The notes: generated by a model from the sequence alone, not told the origin. A stretch of DNA of 64,000 nucleotides from Desulfoprunum benzoelyticum (GCF_014201505.1 NZ_JACHEO010000014.1:1-64000), one strand, 5' to 3'; numbered from the stretch's first letter, positions 17,690 to 27,276 are shown. Made by a program: numbers and translations.

Positions 17690-19650
17690 CAGAAGGCCTG
17701 CCCGATGCTGAGGTAGATCTGGAAGTCGTCATCGCTCCCCTCCCGTTTGTCCAACGGCAGTGCGAAGTCAAGGCGCAGGGGACCGATCGCCGTGTAGTAG
17801 CGCAGGCCGAGTCCCGCCGCCCACCGCAGGTCGAGCGAGGACGGCTGCGAATCGTCGAAGACATTGCCGCCCTCGACAAACGGCACCACTCCGATATGCT
17901 CGGACACCCGGGCCCGCAGTTCCAGGCCGGTCTCGACCACCGAACGGCCGCCTATCGGGTCATGATTTTCATCGAGGGGCCCGATCTTCTGGTATTCATA
18001 GCCGCGGACCGAACCGCCGCCCCCGGAATAGTAGCGTTTGTGCGCCGGCAGTGCTGACCGTTCCTCGCCCCAGACTCCGGCGAGCCGGGCTCGCCCGGCC
18101 ACCACGTAATGACCGGCCCGGTCGAACGGCAGATAGGACGAGCCGTTCACTCCTGCCGAGATGAAGCGGGTGCTGGCGCCGCCGAGGCTGGTGAGCGGCG
18201 AGACCGTCATCTCCAGCCGGCTGCCGGAGGTCGGATCGAGGGGATTACTGGTGCTGTCGCGGCGGATTGAAGCGCGCATGCCGCCGAGATAGAAGTCTTC
18301 GTTCGGCGAGTCGGCGCCGGTCAGGGAAGAATACTCGGCCGTCAGCCCGGCGGTTGCCGTCCAGTATTGAGCGAATCGCCGTTCGACCCCGACGAAACTG
18401 TCGGCCAGTTGCCCCTCATAGGCGGCGGTATTGTACTGTTTGCCCTGACCGTCGACCACAAGCGACTGACGGCGCTGAAAAAACCTCGGCTTGCTGAAAC
18501 CGGCCTCGGCCCCCTGCTGCAGCTGTGATGCCGCCAGGCGCAGCCGCAGCCTTTCGGCGCTGCCGAACAGGTTGCGATGCTCCCAGAAACCGTTGCCGCC
18601 GATGCCGTCGGCGGTAGAATACTCGATCCCGCCGCCAACGGTGCGGTGGGCGCTTTCGCTGACCTGCATGGTAATCGGAATTTCGCCCTGGTCATTGACC
18701 GGTCCGCCGAGATCGACGCTGGCGGCATCGAAGAGTTTCGATTTCGCCAGTTCGCGCCGGGTGGCGGCGATCTCTGCCGGCGAAAATTGCCCGCCTTCGG
18801 GCCAGGTGCGATAGCCGGCGATGAAGTCGGCATCGACTTTTTCCGCGCCGCTCACCGTTACCGCTCCGAATCTGGCTTCTCTGCCGGTGACGACGCCATA
18901 GGTGACGCTCAGGGTCTTTGCTGCGGAATCGGCGATAACTGTGCGGTTGCCGGCTTTCGCCAGCGGATAGTCGTCATGATGGAAGCGGTCGACCAGCCGT
19001 CGTCCGGCCTGGATGATCGGGTCCGCCTCGGCCCGCATACCGCTGGAAAGTCCGACCTTCTGCAATTCCTTGTTGTCGAGCGGATGGCTGGCGGTTGTCC
19101 CGTCGGGACCGGTGAGAAGTAGATCCGCTCTGGCGAGCCGATAAGGGGGGCCGGTTTCGATCAGGAATTCGAGGGTCACCGGTTGCGGCATCGTGTCGCG
19201 GCCTTTGTCGGAAGGCGTCGTCGCCGCTTCAGCCCAGCCGGTTTCGCCGTTGCCGGCGGGTGTGTTGCGGAGCGCCGAGGCTACCCTGCCGTCATAAAAA
19301 CCGAACGAGCGCAGAACCGCCGCGAACCGCTCGATATCGTCCTCGGCCCGCCGGTTCAGCCCGGCCAGGGTCGGCGGCGGCCGGTCCCGCAGCCGCAAGG
19401 ACGTGCTGGTCTCCTCCAGGGCGGCGAGAAGATCCTTTTCCTGCGGGTCGACGCCCGTTAATTTTACCTGGTAGGGAATGGTGGGCACGGAATCGCCGGC
19501 AACCGCTCGCTCCTTCTCGTCGCCGAGGCCCAGACGCAGGTCGATTCCACGCGATGAACAGCCGGCAAGCGCCGCAGCGCAGACCAGCAGCAGCAACAGG
19601 GGCAGCCGTTTACTCCGCACGATCGCGTTATGGCCCGGTTGTCCGGTCAT
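17689..19650 (-). CDS. tamA: TamA-like outer-membrane Omp85 protein with a lipobox
   Basis: 653 residues. The N-terminal signal ends in a lipobox (LAGC at about residues 28-31) instead of a simple signal-peptidase I site, so the mature protein may be lipidated. POTRA domains follow (about 55-330; the third contains FSPAEIAATRRELAKSKLFDAASV), then the Omp85 16-strand barrel with GGGIEYSTADGIGGNGFWEHRNLFG, GGGGSVRGYEY (the L6 VRGY/F motif) and a terminal aromatic strand ending in F. Partner of TamB, encoded directly downstream with a one-base overlap. Lipidated TamA relatives are called TamL in Bacteroidetes; whether this one is lipidated needs experiment. Confidence 0.9.
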   Translation of the reverse strand: MTGQPGHNAIVRSKRLPLLLLLVCAAALAGCSSRGIDLRLGLGDEKERAVAGDSVPTIPYQVKLTGVDPQEKDLLAALEETSTSLRLRDRPPPTLAGLNRRAEDDIERFAAVLRSFGFYDGRVASALRNTPAGNGETGWAEAATTPSDKGRDTMPQPVTLEFLIETGPPYRLARADLLLTGPDGTTASHPLDNKELQKVGLSSGMRAEADPIIQAGRRLVDRFHHDDYPLAKAGNRTVIADSAAKTLSVTYGVVTGREARFGAVTVSGAEKVDADFIAGYRTWPEGGQFSPAEIAATRRELAKSKLFDAASVDLGGPVNDQGEIPITMQVSESAHRTVGGGIEYSTADGIGGNGFWEHRNLFGSAERLRLRLAASQLQQGAEAGFSKPRFFQRRQSLVVDGQGKQYNTAAYEGQLADSFVGVERRFAQYWTATAGLTAEYSSLTGADSPNEDFYLGGMRASIRRDSTSNPLDPTSGSRLEMTVSPLTSLGGASTRFISAGVNGSSYLPFDRAGHYVVAGRARLAGVWGEERSALPAHKRYYSGGGGSVRGYEYQKIGPLDENHDPIGGRSVVETGLELRARVSEHIGVVPFVEGGNVFDDSQPSSLDLRWAAGLGLRYYTAIGPLRLDFALPLDKREGSDDDFQIYLSIGQAF

Positions 19651-19849
19651 CGGCCTGTATTCTCCGGCGTGATTGTTTCCGAGCCGTCACCCGGCCCGAT
19701 TCGATTATCTTCTTCCTGGCAGCAGCTTTCTTCCTGGTTATGCTATCCATTTCCTGTCGATTTGCAAGAAAAAGGCATGTCGTGCCTATAGGCCGCGGTT
19801 GACAGGGCTTGAGCGCTGGATGAAGGCCGTGCCTATGAGATTTTTCCTG

Positions 19850-19966
19850 GGTGAGAGCAGCGAGAGCATTGCCGCCGGATCGCGGGCACTCCAGTTCTGT
19901 TCGACAACGGACTCGCCAAATCCGATGTCGGCCGCCGGCATGACCCTGTGGAAGAATCGTGGTCTG
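19850..19966 (-). pseudogene. Fragment of a second cyclopropane-synthase-like gene
   Basis: This 117-base piece is clearly homologous to positions 24161-24279 inside the DUF1365-CFA synthase gene: the two align along their whole length with scattered substitutions and a 2-base deletion that would break the frame. Read leftward it gives pieces such as FGESVV matching FGESFV of the intact protein. Nothing else of the gene is present. It is a decayed paralogue or a duplication scrap, between tamA and dctM. Confidence 0.7.
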
Positions 19967-20008
19967 CCGGAGGATGCGCGGGAAGGGGGTGGGATTGCTC
20001 TGTAAAAA

Positions 20009-21295
20009 TCAGCCGTATACCAGCCGCGGCAGAAACAGCACCAGATCCGCCCAGAAGGTGAGAATCAGAAGTATAAGGATTTGCACGATGATGAACGGCA
20101 TGACCGCCCGGGTCACGTAGATGATATCCCGGTTGACGACTGCGCCGGAAATATAAAGACTCACCCCCAGTGGCGGCGTGCAGTAGCCGATGCCGAGATT
20201 GATTGTCATAATGAGTCCGAAATGCATGGTATCTATTCCGAATTTGCCGAGCAGGGGAAGAAAGATCGGAGTCAGGATCAAGGTTGCCGAGATGATGTCC
20301 ATGAACATGCCGATTATTAACAGCAGGATGTTCACGGCGAGGAGAAAGACCCAGGGGGAGCCGATGTTCTCGACAACCACTGCGGCTATCTTGCCGGGTA
20401 TTTGTTCGAAGGTCAGGTACTCGCCGAACACCGAAGCCCCGGCGACGATGATGAGAAGCGACGCCGAGGTGATCGCCGAAGACAGCATTACTCCTTTGAT
20501 ATCCTTCAGTTTCATGTCCTTATGGATGACGATTTCCACGAAAAAGGCATAGAAACAGGCAACTACGGCGGCTTCGTTGGCGGTGAACAGGCCTGAATAA
20601 ATGCCGCCGAAGATCAGAACCGGCAGCATCAACGCCCAGAAACTTTCCCTGAAGACTGCGAGGACCTCTGCCAGTGTTGGTTTATTGTGGCGCTCCATGC
20701 CCATTTTTCTGCAGACGACGTAGGCGTAAAGGCACATCGCGACCATAATGAGAACGCCGGGAATAAAGCCGGTGAGAAAAAGGGCCTCGAGCTGGTCGTT
20801 GGTGACCATGGAATAGAGGATCATCGAAATCGACGGTGGAATGACGATACCGAGGACGGGGGCGGTCGTCATGATACCGATTGAGAATTTTTCATCGTAG
20901 CCGTGTTTGATGAGGGCCGGGATCATGAAGCCGCCTATGGCGACCATGGTCGCCACGGTTGAGCCGGAAATGGCCCCGAAAAAACCGCAGGCAAGAACCC
21001 CGGCCATGGACAGGCCGCCGGGAAGAAAACCGACCAGGACATTGGCGGTTTTGATGAGTTTTGCGACAATCGAGCCGGTGGTCATGATATTGCCGCAGAG
21101 GATAAAAAACATCACCACCACCAGGGCAAATTTATCCATGCTCCGGTACAGCACCTCGATGACGATCTGCGGATCGATCCCCACCATAAAGACCAGGCCG
21201 ACGGTGCCGGCCAGGAAGAGAGACAGATATACCGGGACCATCGACACCAGACAGCCGACGAGGATGGCTAAAATCAGGAGGTAGCTGTTGTCCAT
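20009..21295 (-). CDS. dctM: TRAP transporter large permease DctM
   Basis: 428-residue inner-membrane protein with about 12 hydrophobic segments and the DctM signatures (GFFGAISGSTVATMVAIGGF, IPPSISMILY, NLGIGYCTPPLGVSLY). It forms the Na+-driven elevator part of a tripartite TRAP uptake system together with the DctQ (21299) and DctP (21998) proteins encoded just upstream; the gap to dctQ is 3 bases. Substrates of such systems are usually carboxylates or related organic acids; the actual ligand is set by DctP. Confidence 0.93.
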   Translation of the reverse strand: MDNSYLLILAILVGCLVSMVPVYLSLFLAGTVGLVFMVGIDPQIVIEVLYRSMDKFALVVVMFFILCGNIMTTGSIVAKLIKTANVLVGFLPGGLSMAGVLACGFFGAISGSTVATMVAIGGFMIPALIKHGYDEKFSIGIMTTAPVLGIVIPPSISMILYSMVTNDQLEALFLTGFIPGVLIMVAMCLYAYVVCRKMGMERHNKPTLAEVLAVFRESFWALMLPVLIFGGIYSGLFTANEAAVVACFYAFFVEIVIHKDMKLKDIKGVMLSSAITSASLLIIVAGASVFGEYLTFEQIPGKIAAVVVENIGSPWVFLLAVNILLLIIGMFMDIISATLILTPIFLPLLGKFGIDTMHFGLIMTINLGIGYCTPPLGVSLYISGAVVNRDIIYVTRAVMPFIIVQILILLILTFWADLVLFLPRLVYG

Positions 21296-21298
21296 GCC

Positions 21299-21844
21299 CT
21301 AGTTTCCTCCCGCACTGTCGGTGTCGTCAGCGATTTTCTCCCGGAGCATTGGCCCCTGTTTTACGGTCCAGTCATTGCCCATGGCGAGAAGCGTTCGAAA
21401 AAACATCATGATGCCCATCAGCGGCAGCACTGCATAGAAAAGGTACTCGGGTATCTGCAGGGTGGCGGTGCGGGCAAATTCGTCTTTGTACATCATGATG
21501 GTCATCTGCGTGCCAAGATAGACCATGATCGCCGAGAAGCCGAGGACCGCCAGATGGGAGAAAAGCATCAGCGGTCTTTTCAGGGAGGGGAAAATCTGCG
21601 GCAAGGCATCGATGCGGATGGTCGAACGGGTGCGGACGGCGGCCACCGCCCCGATATAGGTGAGGATAAAGATGCCTTTACGGACCACTTCATCCGACCA
21701 GTACAGACTGACCTCGCTGGTGGTTTTGCGGAGGATGACGTTGGCCATGGCGGTGACCAGGGCAACGGTGACCGTAACGACGATGCTCCATTCTTCTATC
21801 TCTTTGCAGATGCGGTCAATTTTTGAAAAAGTGGTCGATATCAT
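21299..21844 (-). CDS. dctQ: TRAP transporter small permease DctQ
   Basis: 181 residues, four hydrophobic segments, with the DctQ pattern between segments 2 and 3 (SDEVVRKGIFILTYIGAVAAVR) and a conserved RIDAL stretch. It scaffolds DctM in the membrane. The ATG at 21844 gives the usual family length; a TTG start at 21940 would add 32 atypical residues. Neither has a strong ribosome site, fitting weak translation relative to dctP. A hairpin lies between dctP and this gene. Confidence 0.87.
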   Translation of the reverse strand: MISTTFSKIDRICKEIEEWSIVVTVTVALVTAMANVILRKTTSEVSLYWSDEVVRKGIFILTYIGAVAAVRTRSTIRIDALPQIFPSLKRPLMLFSHLAVLGFSAIMVYLGTQMTIMMYKDEFARTATLQIPEYLFYAVLPLMGIMMFFRTLLAMGNDWTVKQGPMLREKIADDTDSAGGN

Positions 21845-21951
21845 AGGCAATGGGAAAGGTGAGGAGAAGCGATGCGGAAATGTCCGGTTCCTTGTCGTGT
21901 CGGCAACGAGGCTGAACGCGTCATGGGCCAACGATATCAAGCAAGGGCATG

Positions 21952-21982
21952 ACCGGCAAAGGGGGAATGCGCCTTTGCCGGT
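21952..21982 (-). promoter_or_regulatory. Intercistronic stem-loop between dctP and dctQ
   Basis: A perfect 11-bp stem (21952-21962 with 21972-21982) and 9-base loop just after the dctP stop. No T-run follows in the leftward direction, so it is more likely an mRNA-protecting or partially terminating structure that keeps the binding protein more abundant than the membrane subunits, as known for other binding-protein operons. Confidence 0.6.
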
Positions 21983-21997
21983 TCCTGTGCAGACAGA

Positions 21998-23035
21998 TTA
22001 TTTGTCGAGCGTCGCCCGCACCTTGGCTTGATATTCCGGGCCTATCTTTTTGCCCCATTCGCTCAGGAGGGGTTCGGACATTTCTTTCAACTGCTTGATA
22101 TCGGCGTCGGAGAGTTGAATGAATTCGACCCCGGCTTCTTTGGCCTGGGCGATTTGCTCGGCGTGTTGTTTACGGGTAAGGTCACGGGAATTGGCGCTTT
22201 CCTCGGCGATTACCGTCAGGAGGATTTCCTGAAGATCTTGCGGCAGTTTGTCCAGCCAGCGCTTATTGATCATGTGGACAAACAACCCCTGGGCATAATT
22301 GAGTTCGGTGAAGTATTTGGCGATGGTGAATTTTTTGGTGATGTTGCAGACAATGGCGCTATGGTCGAGGCCGGTAATGACCCCGGTCTGCAGGGCCTGC
22401 GGCACATCCGGCCAGGGCATGACGGTGAATTTCAATCCCCACGCCTTGTAGGTATCGGTGTTTACGGGTGCCTCGGCAATACGGAAATTTATCGTCTTGG
22501 CATCGGCGATGGTCCTCACCGGGGTTGTCGTCGCCCAGCCGTAGGGGCCGTAACCGGTGACATCGACCACCTTCAGACCCTGGCTTTCGGTGCTTTTGGC
22601 AAAGGGCTCCCACAGCTCCGGGGTGTTACGGAAGGCGTCGAGTTTGTCGAAGGTGTCGACGACATAGGGGAGATTGACGATGCCGAGAATATCGGCGACG
22701 TTGGCGGCGGCCACAGAGGAGCTGAGCATGCCCTGGACGGCGCCCATTTTCAGCTTGCTGATGACGTCTTTTTCACCGCCGAGTATCGCCAGCGGCCGGA
22801 AATCGATATACAGGCGACCGCCGGATTTTTCCCAGACCTTGTCGCGCATTCGGTAACCGACGCCGATGCCGTCCATTGCCGGATGGGAGATGGCGGAAAG
22901 GATATAGGTGTATTCCGCCCCGCTCGGGTCAAATTTCGGTTGCCATGCCTCAAGCGGATTCTTCGTATCTTCTGTCATGGCCGTCGTCGGCAGGCAGAAT
23001 GCGAGCAGGATCAGGGCGAGTAAAAGTCTTTTCAT
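21998..23035 (-). CDS. dctP: TRAP transporter periplasmic substrate-binding protein DctP
   Basis: 345 residues. A clear Sec signal peptide (MKRLLLALILLAFCLPTTAMT) leads to a DctP-family binding protein; the segment TTTPVRTIADAKTINFRIAEAP contains the conserved arginine that grips the ligand carboxylate. It captures substrate in the periplasm and delivers it to DctQM, encoded downstream. The start at 23035 has GGAGG 7 bases upstream; the longer frame to 23101 is rejected. The ligand cannot be assigned by sight. Confidence 0.92.
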   Translation of the reverse strand: MKRLLLALILLAFCLPTTAMTEDTKNPLEAWQPKFDPSGAEYTYILSAISHPAMDGIGVGYRMRDKVWEKSGGRLYIDFRPLAILGGEKDVISKLKMGAVQGMLSSSVAAANVADILGIVNLPYVVDTFDKLDAFRNTPELWEPFAKSTESQGLKVVDVTGYGPYGWATTTPVRTIADAKTINFRIAEAPVNTDTYKAWGLKFTVMPWPDVPQALQTGVITGLDHSAIVCNITKKFTIAKYFTELNYAQGLFVHMINKRWLDKLPQDLQEILLTVIAEESANSRDLTRKQHAEQIAQAKEAGVEFIQLSDADIKQLKEMSEPLLSEWGKKIGPEYQAKVRATLDK

Positions 23036-23201
23036 GGTAACGCCTCCTTGAGTGGTTTGCTCTGTTGTGGTGAGGTGAGGTGATAAGACATCGCTTTCCA
23101 AGACAGCTCTGAAAAACCGGCTCCTGATCGAAGCCGCTCTATCTACGCTTGAAGGTGTATCTTTTTTAAGTCTATCTTACAAGATATTATTCGTATAGCC
23201 A

Positions 23202-25187
23202 CTATGCCTCTTCGCCTCCTCTGTCCTGTTCCGCCTCGCCCATCCTGTCGAGCGCCAGCATGTAGTTGCGGATCAGGCGATTGCGGAAGCCTGCCTCGCA
23301 ATAACTGAAGTAGTATTCCCATTTGCGGAGAAAGGCGGCGTCAAAACCCAGGGCCATGACCTGCTCGCTCTGATTCAGCAGGGCCTGGCGCCAGAGCGTC
23401 AGAGTCCGGACGTAGTGCCGGCCGATATCTTCCATCTCGCAGACATTGAGGCCGGTACTTCTGGTCATGGCGGCAACGATTGCCCCGAAGGAGGGGAGAT
23501 GGCCGCCGGGGAATATGTGTTTGCGTATCCAGTCGGCCCCCAGGCGGTACTGCAGGTATTTCTGGTCAGGCATGCTGATGACCTGCAGGGCGATTCTGCC
23601 GTGCGGGAGAAGGAGGCGGTCGAGAGTCCGGAAGTACAGCGGCAGATGGCGATGGCCCACGGCCTCGAGCATCTCGATCGAGACAATCTTTGAAAACCGG
23701 CCCTGGACGTGGCGGTAGTCGGTGAGCTGGACCTCGATCTTGTCTTCCAGTCCTTCCTCTTTGACCCGGCGGGTCGTCCAGTCGTACTGTTGCTGGGAAA
23801 TGGTGATGCCGAGCAGCCGGCAGCCGGTCTGCCTCACCGCCTCCAGGGCGAACCCACCCCAACCGCAGCCGATTTCCAGCACATGATCCTCCGGACCGAT
23901 GCCGGCCAGTGCGATCATCCTCCGGAACTTGTTGTGCTGCGACTGCTCGAGGCTGTCGTCGTCGCTGAGAAAAATCCCGCTGGAATACGACATGGTCGGA
24001 TCGAGGAAGAGGCGATACAGGTCGTTGCTGAGATCGTAGTGCTCCCGGATATTGCGGCGGCTGCCGGCGGGAGTATTGGTGCGGAGCAGGTGGGCGATGA
24101 AATTGGCGATCCTCCCCGGTACGGCCGCCAACAGCTTCCTGTCGTTTATGACCTCTTCCCGGTGAGAGAGCAGCGAGAGCAGTCCCACCAGATCGGGGGT
24201 GCTCCAGTCGTTCTCCACAAAGGACTCGCCAAAGCCGACGTCGGCCGCCAGCATGACCCGTTGGAAGAATCGCGGCCTGTGCACCGTCATGGCGACCTGC
24301 GGCAGGCTGCCGGGACTGCCGAAATGCAGCGGTTCGCCCTTGGGCAGGGTCATGGTGAGCTGGCCGTGATCGAGTTTTCTCAGGAATCCGGTCACGACCT
24401 TCATCCCCAGCCGCTCCAGCAGCGGCGGCGGGGCCTCGCGGATGGTCAGCGCCGAGCAGGGCTCCGGTTTCGTGTAGACCTTGAGGCCCTTCTGCAGATA
24501 CAGACGTGCGGCCTGCCGAAGGATGCGGGGGAAGGTCATGACGGCCCGCAGCGGATGGAGAAGGACGGTGCGGGCCAGGGTCCGGCTGTCAAGGGGCCGG
24601 CTGGTGCCGGTAAAGGAGGCCTCGAGCGCCACGTGGTCTTCAAGAAAGTAATTGATTTTTAGAGAAAGTTTGTCTTCCGGCAGGGTCAGGTCAAAGTGAT
24701 AGCGGCCGGTGCGCGGGAAAAAGGGCGAGACATGGAACATTTTCTCAGTATGGAAGGTCTGGTCTTCTCCTTCGTTTTTGAGCACGTAGAGATGGGTCTC
24801 GCCGAAGGTGTTGTTGACTTGGGCCAGCACGCAGAAAACCTTGCCGCTATCATCCAGACAATAAAAGAAGCTTGCGGGATTGAAGACATAGCCGAACTGG
24901 CGCAAGGCGGTGAGCAGCATGATCCGGGCGGCAGGCCGGGCAATGCCGTTGTCGTGCAGCGCCCTCTGAACCTTGGGCCGGAGTCCCCCTTCACCGGGAT
25001 ACAGGTAATCCCGATCATACAGGGACACAGGCCGCAGCCGGTTGTGGCCGAACCAGTTCGAATCCCGCTGCAGCATCGGCAGTTCATCGAGATCGAGGAG
25101 GTAGAGGTGCAGGCTGTAGACGAAGTGGTGATTGGCGATGTGCGTTCGAACGTGACGCAACTGCCCGGTATAGATCCGTGAATTCAT
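23202..25187 (-). CDS. DUF1365 domain fused to cyclopropane-fatty-acyl-phospholipid synthase
   Basis: 661 residues. Residues 1 to about 235 are a DUF1365 domain (starts SRIYTGQLRHVRT; LLTALRQFGYVFNPASFFYC inside). From about 255 a SAM-dependent CFA-synthase/methyltransferase follows: RRNIREHYDLSNDLY, the SAM motif VLEIGCGWGG near 435-445, GITISQQQ, and the C-terminal RNRLIRNYMLAL helix. CFA synthases methylate unsaturated acyl chains in membrane lipids to cyclopropane or methyl-branched products. DUF1365 and CFA proteins are normally separate neighbours, so the fusion links their functions. It is the last gene of a four-gene operon; the start overlaps the upstream FAD gene by 4 bases (ATGA). 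Confidence 0.88.
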   Translation of the reverse strand: MNSRIYTGQLRHVRTHIANHHFVYSLHLYLLDLDELPMLQRDSNWFGHNRLRPVSLYDRDYLYPGEGGLRPKVQRALHDNGIARPAARIMLLTALRQFGYVFNPASFFYCLDDSGKVFCVLAQVNNTFGETHLYVLKNEGEDQTFHTEKMFHVSPFFPRTGRYHFDLTLPEDKLSLKINYFLEDHVALEASFTGTSRPLDSRTLARTVLLHPLRAVMTFPRILRQAARLYLQKGLKVYTKPEPCSALTIREAPPPLLERLGMKVVTGFLRKLDHGQLTMTLPKGEPLHFGSPGSLPQVAMTVHRPRFFQRVMLAADVGFGESFVENDWSTPDLVGLLSLLSHREEVINDRKLLAAVPGRIANFIAHLLRTNTPAGSRRNIREHYDLSNDLYRLFLDPTMSYSSGIFLSDDDSLEQSQHNKFRRMIALAGIGPEDHVLEIGCGWGGFALEAVRQTGCRLLGITISQQQYDWTTRRVKEEGLEDKIEVQLTDYRHVQGRFSKIVSIEMLEAVGHRHLPLYFRTLDRLLLPHGRIALQVISMPDQKYLQYRLGADWIRKHIFPGGHLPSFGAIVAAMTRSTGLNVCEMEDIGRHYVRTLTLWRQALLNQSEQVMALGFDAAFLRKWEYYFSYCEAGFRNRLIRNYMLALDRMGEAEQDRGGEEA

Positions 25188-26467
25188 TCCCAGCCCCTCC
25201 CGAGTCGGGCCACGGCCTGGTAACTCGAGCGAACGGCGTCTTCATGGAAGCCGTAGCCGAAATAACTGCCGCAGAAGCAGGTATTGTTGACCCCGTTCAA
25301 CGATGGCAGGGCAGCCTGGGTGGCCATCGAACGCTCGGTGTAGACGGGATGATGATAGATCATCCGGGCGATAACCTGCCGCTCGTCGTATGCGCTCGGA
25401 CGGTTGAGGGTCACGAGATACTGGTGCTGGGTTGTCAGGCCCTGAAGCAGGTTCATCGAATAGGTGACAAAGGCCGGCTGCTCCGGTCCGGCGTTGCCGT
25501 CGCGCTTGAAATTCCAGCAGGCCCAGGCCCGCCGCATCGGCGGCAGCACCGAGATGTCGGTGTGGAGGACGGTGCTGTTCGCCTCATACCTCCAGGGGGC
25601 CAGAAGCCGTTTTTCATCCGGCGTCGGGTCTGCGAGCAGACTGAAAGCCTGATCGGCATGGACGGCGATGACCACCTCGTCGAAATGCTCGATGGAGCGG
25701 TCGGCCAATTCGAGACGGACGCCGTCCGGGGTGCGGGTAATCTTGCGGATCGGCGAGCGAAGATGGAGTGAGCCGGTGAACCGGTTGGTAAAGGCCTTGA
25801 CGTAACTGCTGCTGCCGCCGGCAACCGTCCTCCAGGCCGGCCTGTTGCGAAGGGATAACAAGCCGTGATTTTTGAAAAACAGCAGAAAGGAACGGGCCGG
25901 GAAGTCCAGGATCTGGCCGGTGGGAGCCGACCAGATGGCGGCGGCCATCGGTTTGAGATAATTGTCCACCATGAAGGGCATGTACTGGTGGCGGCGGACG
26001 TATTCCCGCAGACTGCCGAGTTGTTCTTCCCGTTGCAGGTCGGCCAGACCCTGTTTGGAAAAACGGGCGATCTCGAGGAGGAAACGGTAGAATCGCGGAC
26101 TGAAGAGATTGGTGCGCTGGGCGAACAGGCCGTTGAGGTCGTTGCCGGCGTAGGCGAAGCCGGTCTGCCGGCAGTGGAAGCCGAAGGACATCTCGGACAG
26201 CCGCGATGGCACCTCCAGCTCGGCTAGAAAACGGATGAAATGCGGGTAGGTGGCCTCGTTGAAGACGATGAAGCCGGTGTCGACCGGGGTGCCGGCGTCC
26301 GGGCCATCGGGGATGGCGATGGTATGGGTGTGGCCGCCGAGGTATTCGCCCGCCTCGAACAGGCTGACCCGGCGGGTCTTCTGGAGGAGATGGGCGGCGA
26401 CTATGCCGGCCACGCCCCCGCCGATGACTGCTGCATGCTTCCTGTATTCCTCCGTCATGTCTGTCAA
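25184..26467 (-). CDS. FAD-dependent amine-oxidase-like protein (fatty-acid modification operon)
   Basis: 427-residue flavoprotein. The FAD-binding motif GGGVAGIVAAHLLQ starts near residue 15 and is followed by the acidic end of the second strand (SLFEAGEYLGGHTHT). The protein matches the COG2907-type NAD/FAD-binding proteins that accompany CFA-type methyltransferases. By analogy with Rhodobacter UfaD-type dehydrogenases it may desaturate a methylated acyl chain, but that is inference. It overlaps both neighbours by 4 bases (ATGA), so the operon is translationally coupled. Confidence 0.82.
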   Translation of the reverse strand: MTDMTEEYRKHAAVIGGGVAGIVAAHLLQKTRRVSLFEAGEYLGGHTHTIAIPDGPDAGTPVDTGFIVFNEATYPHFIRFLAELEVPSRLSEMSFGFHCRQTGFAYAGNDLNGLFAQRTNLFSPRFYRFLLEIARFSKQGLADLQREEQLGSLREYVRRHQYMPFMVDNYLKPMAAAIWSAPTGQILDFPARSFLLFFKNHGLLSLRNRPAWRTVAGGSSSYVKAFTNRFTGSLHLRSPIRKITRTPDGVRLELADRSIEHFDEVVIAVHADQAFSLLADPTPDEKRLLAPWRYEANSTVLHTDISVLPPMRRAWACWNFKRDGNAGPEQPAFVTYSMNLLQGLTTQHQYLVTLNRPSAYDERQVIARMIYHHPVYTERSMATQAALPSLNGVNNTCFCGSYFGYGFHEDAVRSSYQAVARLGRGWE

Positions 26468-27276
26468 TTCCTCTCCGAATCTCTATCGGTGTGGTGCTGG
26501 CTCCGGCGTGGAAACCAGGGAAAAAAGGCATTGGTTCCGGCCCTGTAGGCCTCGAACTCGGGATTGCCCCGGTATTTCTCCTCCAGCATCGGGATGCCTG
26601 AAACCTTGAGGAGGAGGAAGTTGATGGTCAGGGGGCTGATCAGGCCGAAGATCCCGGCAGGCGCGCCCAATCCGATGAGGAAGATGCCCCACCAGAGGGT
26701 TGCCTCGCCGAAATAATTGGGATGGCGGCTGAGGCGCCACAGTCCGTGGGTGATGATCTTGCCGCGGTTGCCCGGATCGCGCTTGAAACGTACCAGTTGC
26801 CAGTCACTGACCGCCTCGAAAAAAAAGCCCACGGAAAAAAGCAGGAATCCGAGCAGATCTCTCCAGCCGAGCATCTCGCCGGGATTGTCGAGCACCAGCA
26901 GGACCGGCAGCGAAACCAGCCACACCACCGCCCCCTGCAGCATATATATCTGCAGAAAACTGCGCCAGACAATGGTGGCGCCCCAGTCCTCACGAAATTT
27001 GCGATAGCGGAAGTCCTCGCCCCGGCCCCGGTGGCGCAGGCCGATGTGCAGACCGAGACGCAGCCCCCAGAGACCGACCAGGACCAGGAGCAGCAGCGCC
27101 CGGGGATGGCGGCTGGTCTCCGGACCCAGGAGCCAGGCGCCCCAGCAGGCGGCGATGAAAGCCGGACCGTAGGCGATATCGATGAGACTGTTGTCCCTGG
27201 CCTTGAGACCGATCAGGTACATACAGACCATGTAGAGAAGAAGAACAAAGGCGGCATCGCCGAAAATTTCAGTCAT
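26464..27276 (-). CDS. DUF1295 membrane reductase-like protein
   Basis: 270-residue integral membrane protein, about six or seven hydrophobic segments, DUF1295 family (steroid 5-alpha-reductase/ICMT-like fold). The family pattern 'GLWRLSRHPNYFGEATLWWG' lies near residue 180-200, binding an NADPH or SAM-like cofactor in relatives. Likely reduces or methylates a lipid intermediate in the membrane. Second gene of the operon; its end overlaps the FAD gene start by 4 bases and its start is 12 bases after DUF2177. Confidence 0.83.
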   Translation of the reverse strand: MTEIFGDAAFVLLLYMVCMYLIGLKARDNSLIDIAYGPAFIAACWGAWLLGPETSRHPRALLLLVLVGLWGLRLGLHIGLRHRGRGEDFRYRKFREDWGATIVWRSFLQIYMLQGAVVWLVSLPVLLVLDNPGEMLGWRDLLGFLLFSVGFFFEAVSDWQLVRFKRDPGNRGKIITHGLWRLSRHPNYFGEATLWWGIFLIGLGAPAGIFGLISPLTINFLLLKVSGIPMLEEKYRGNPEFEAYRAGTNAFFPWFPRRSQHHTDRDSERN

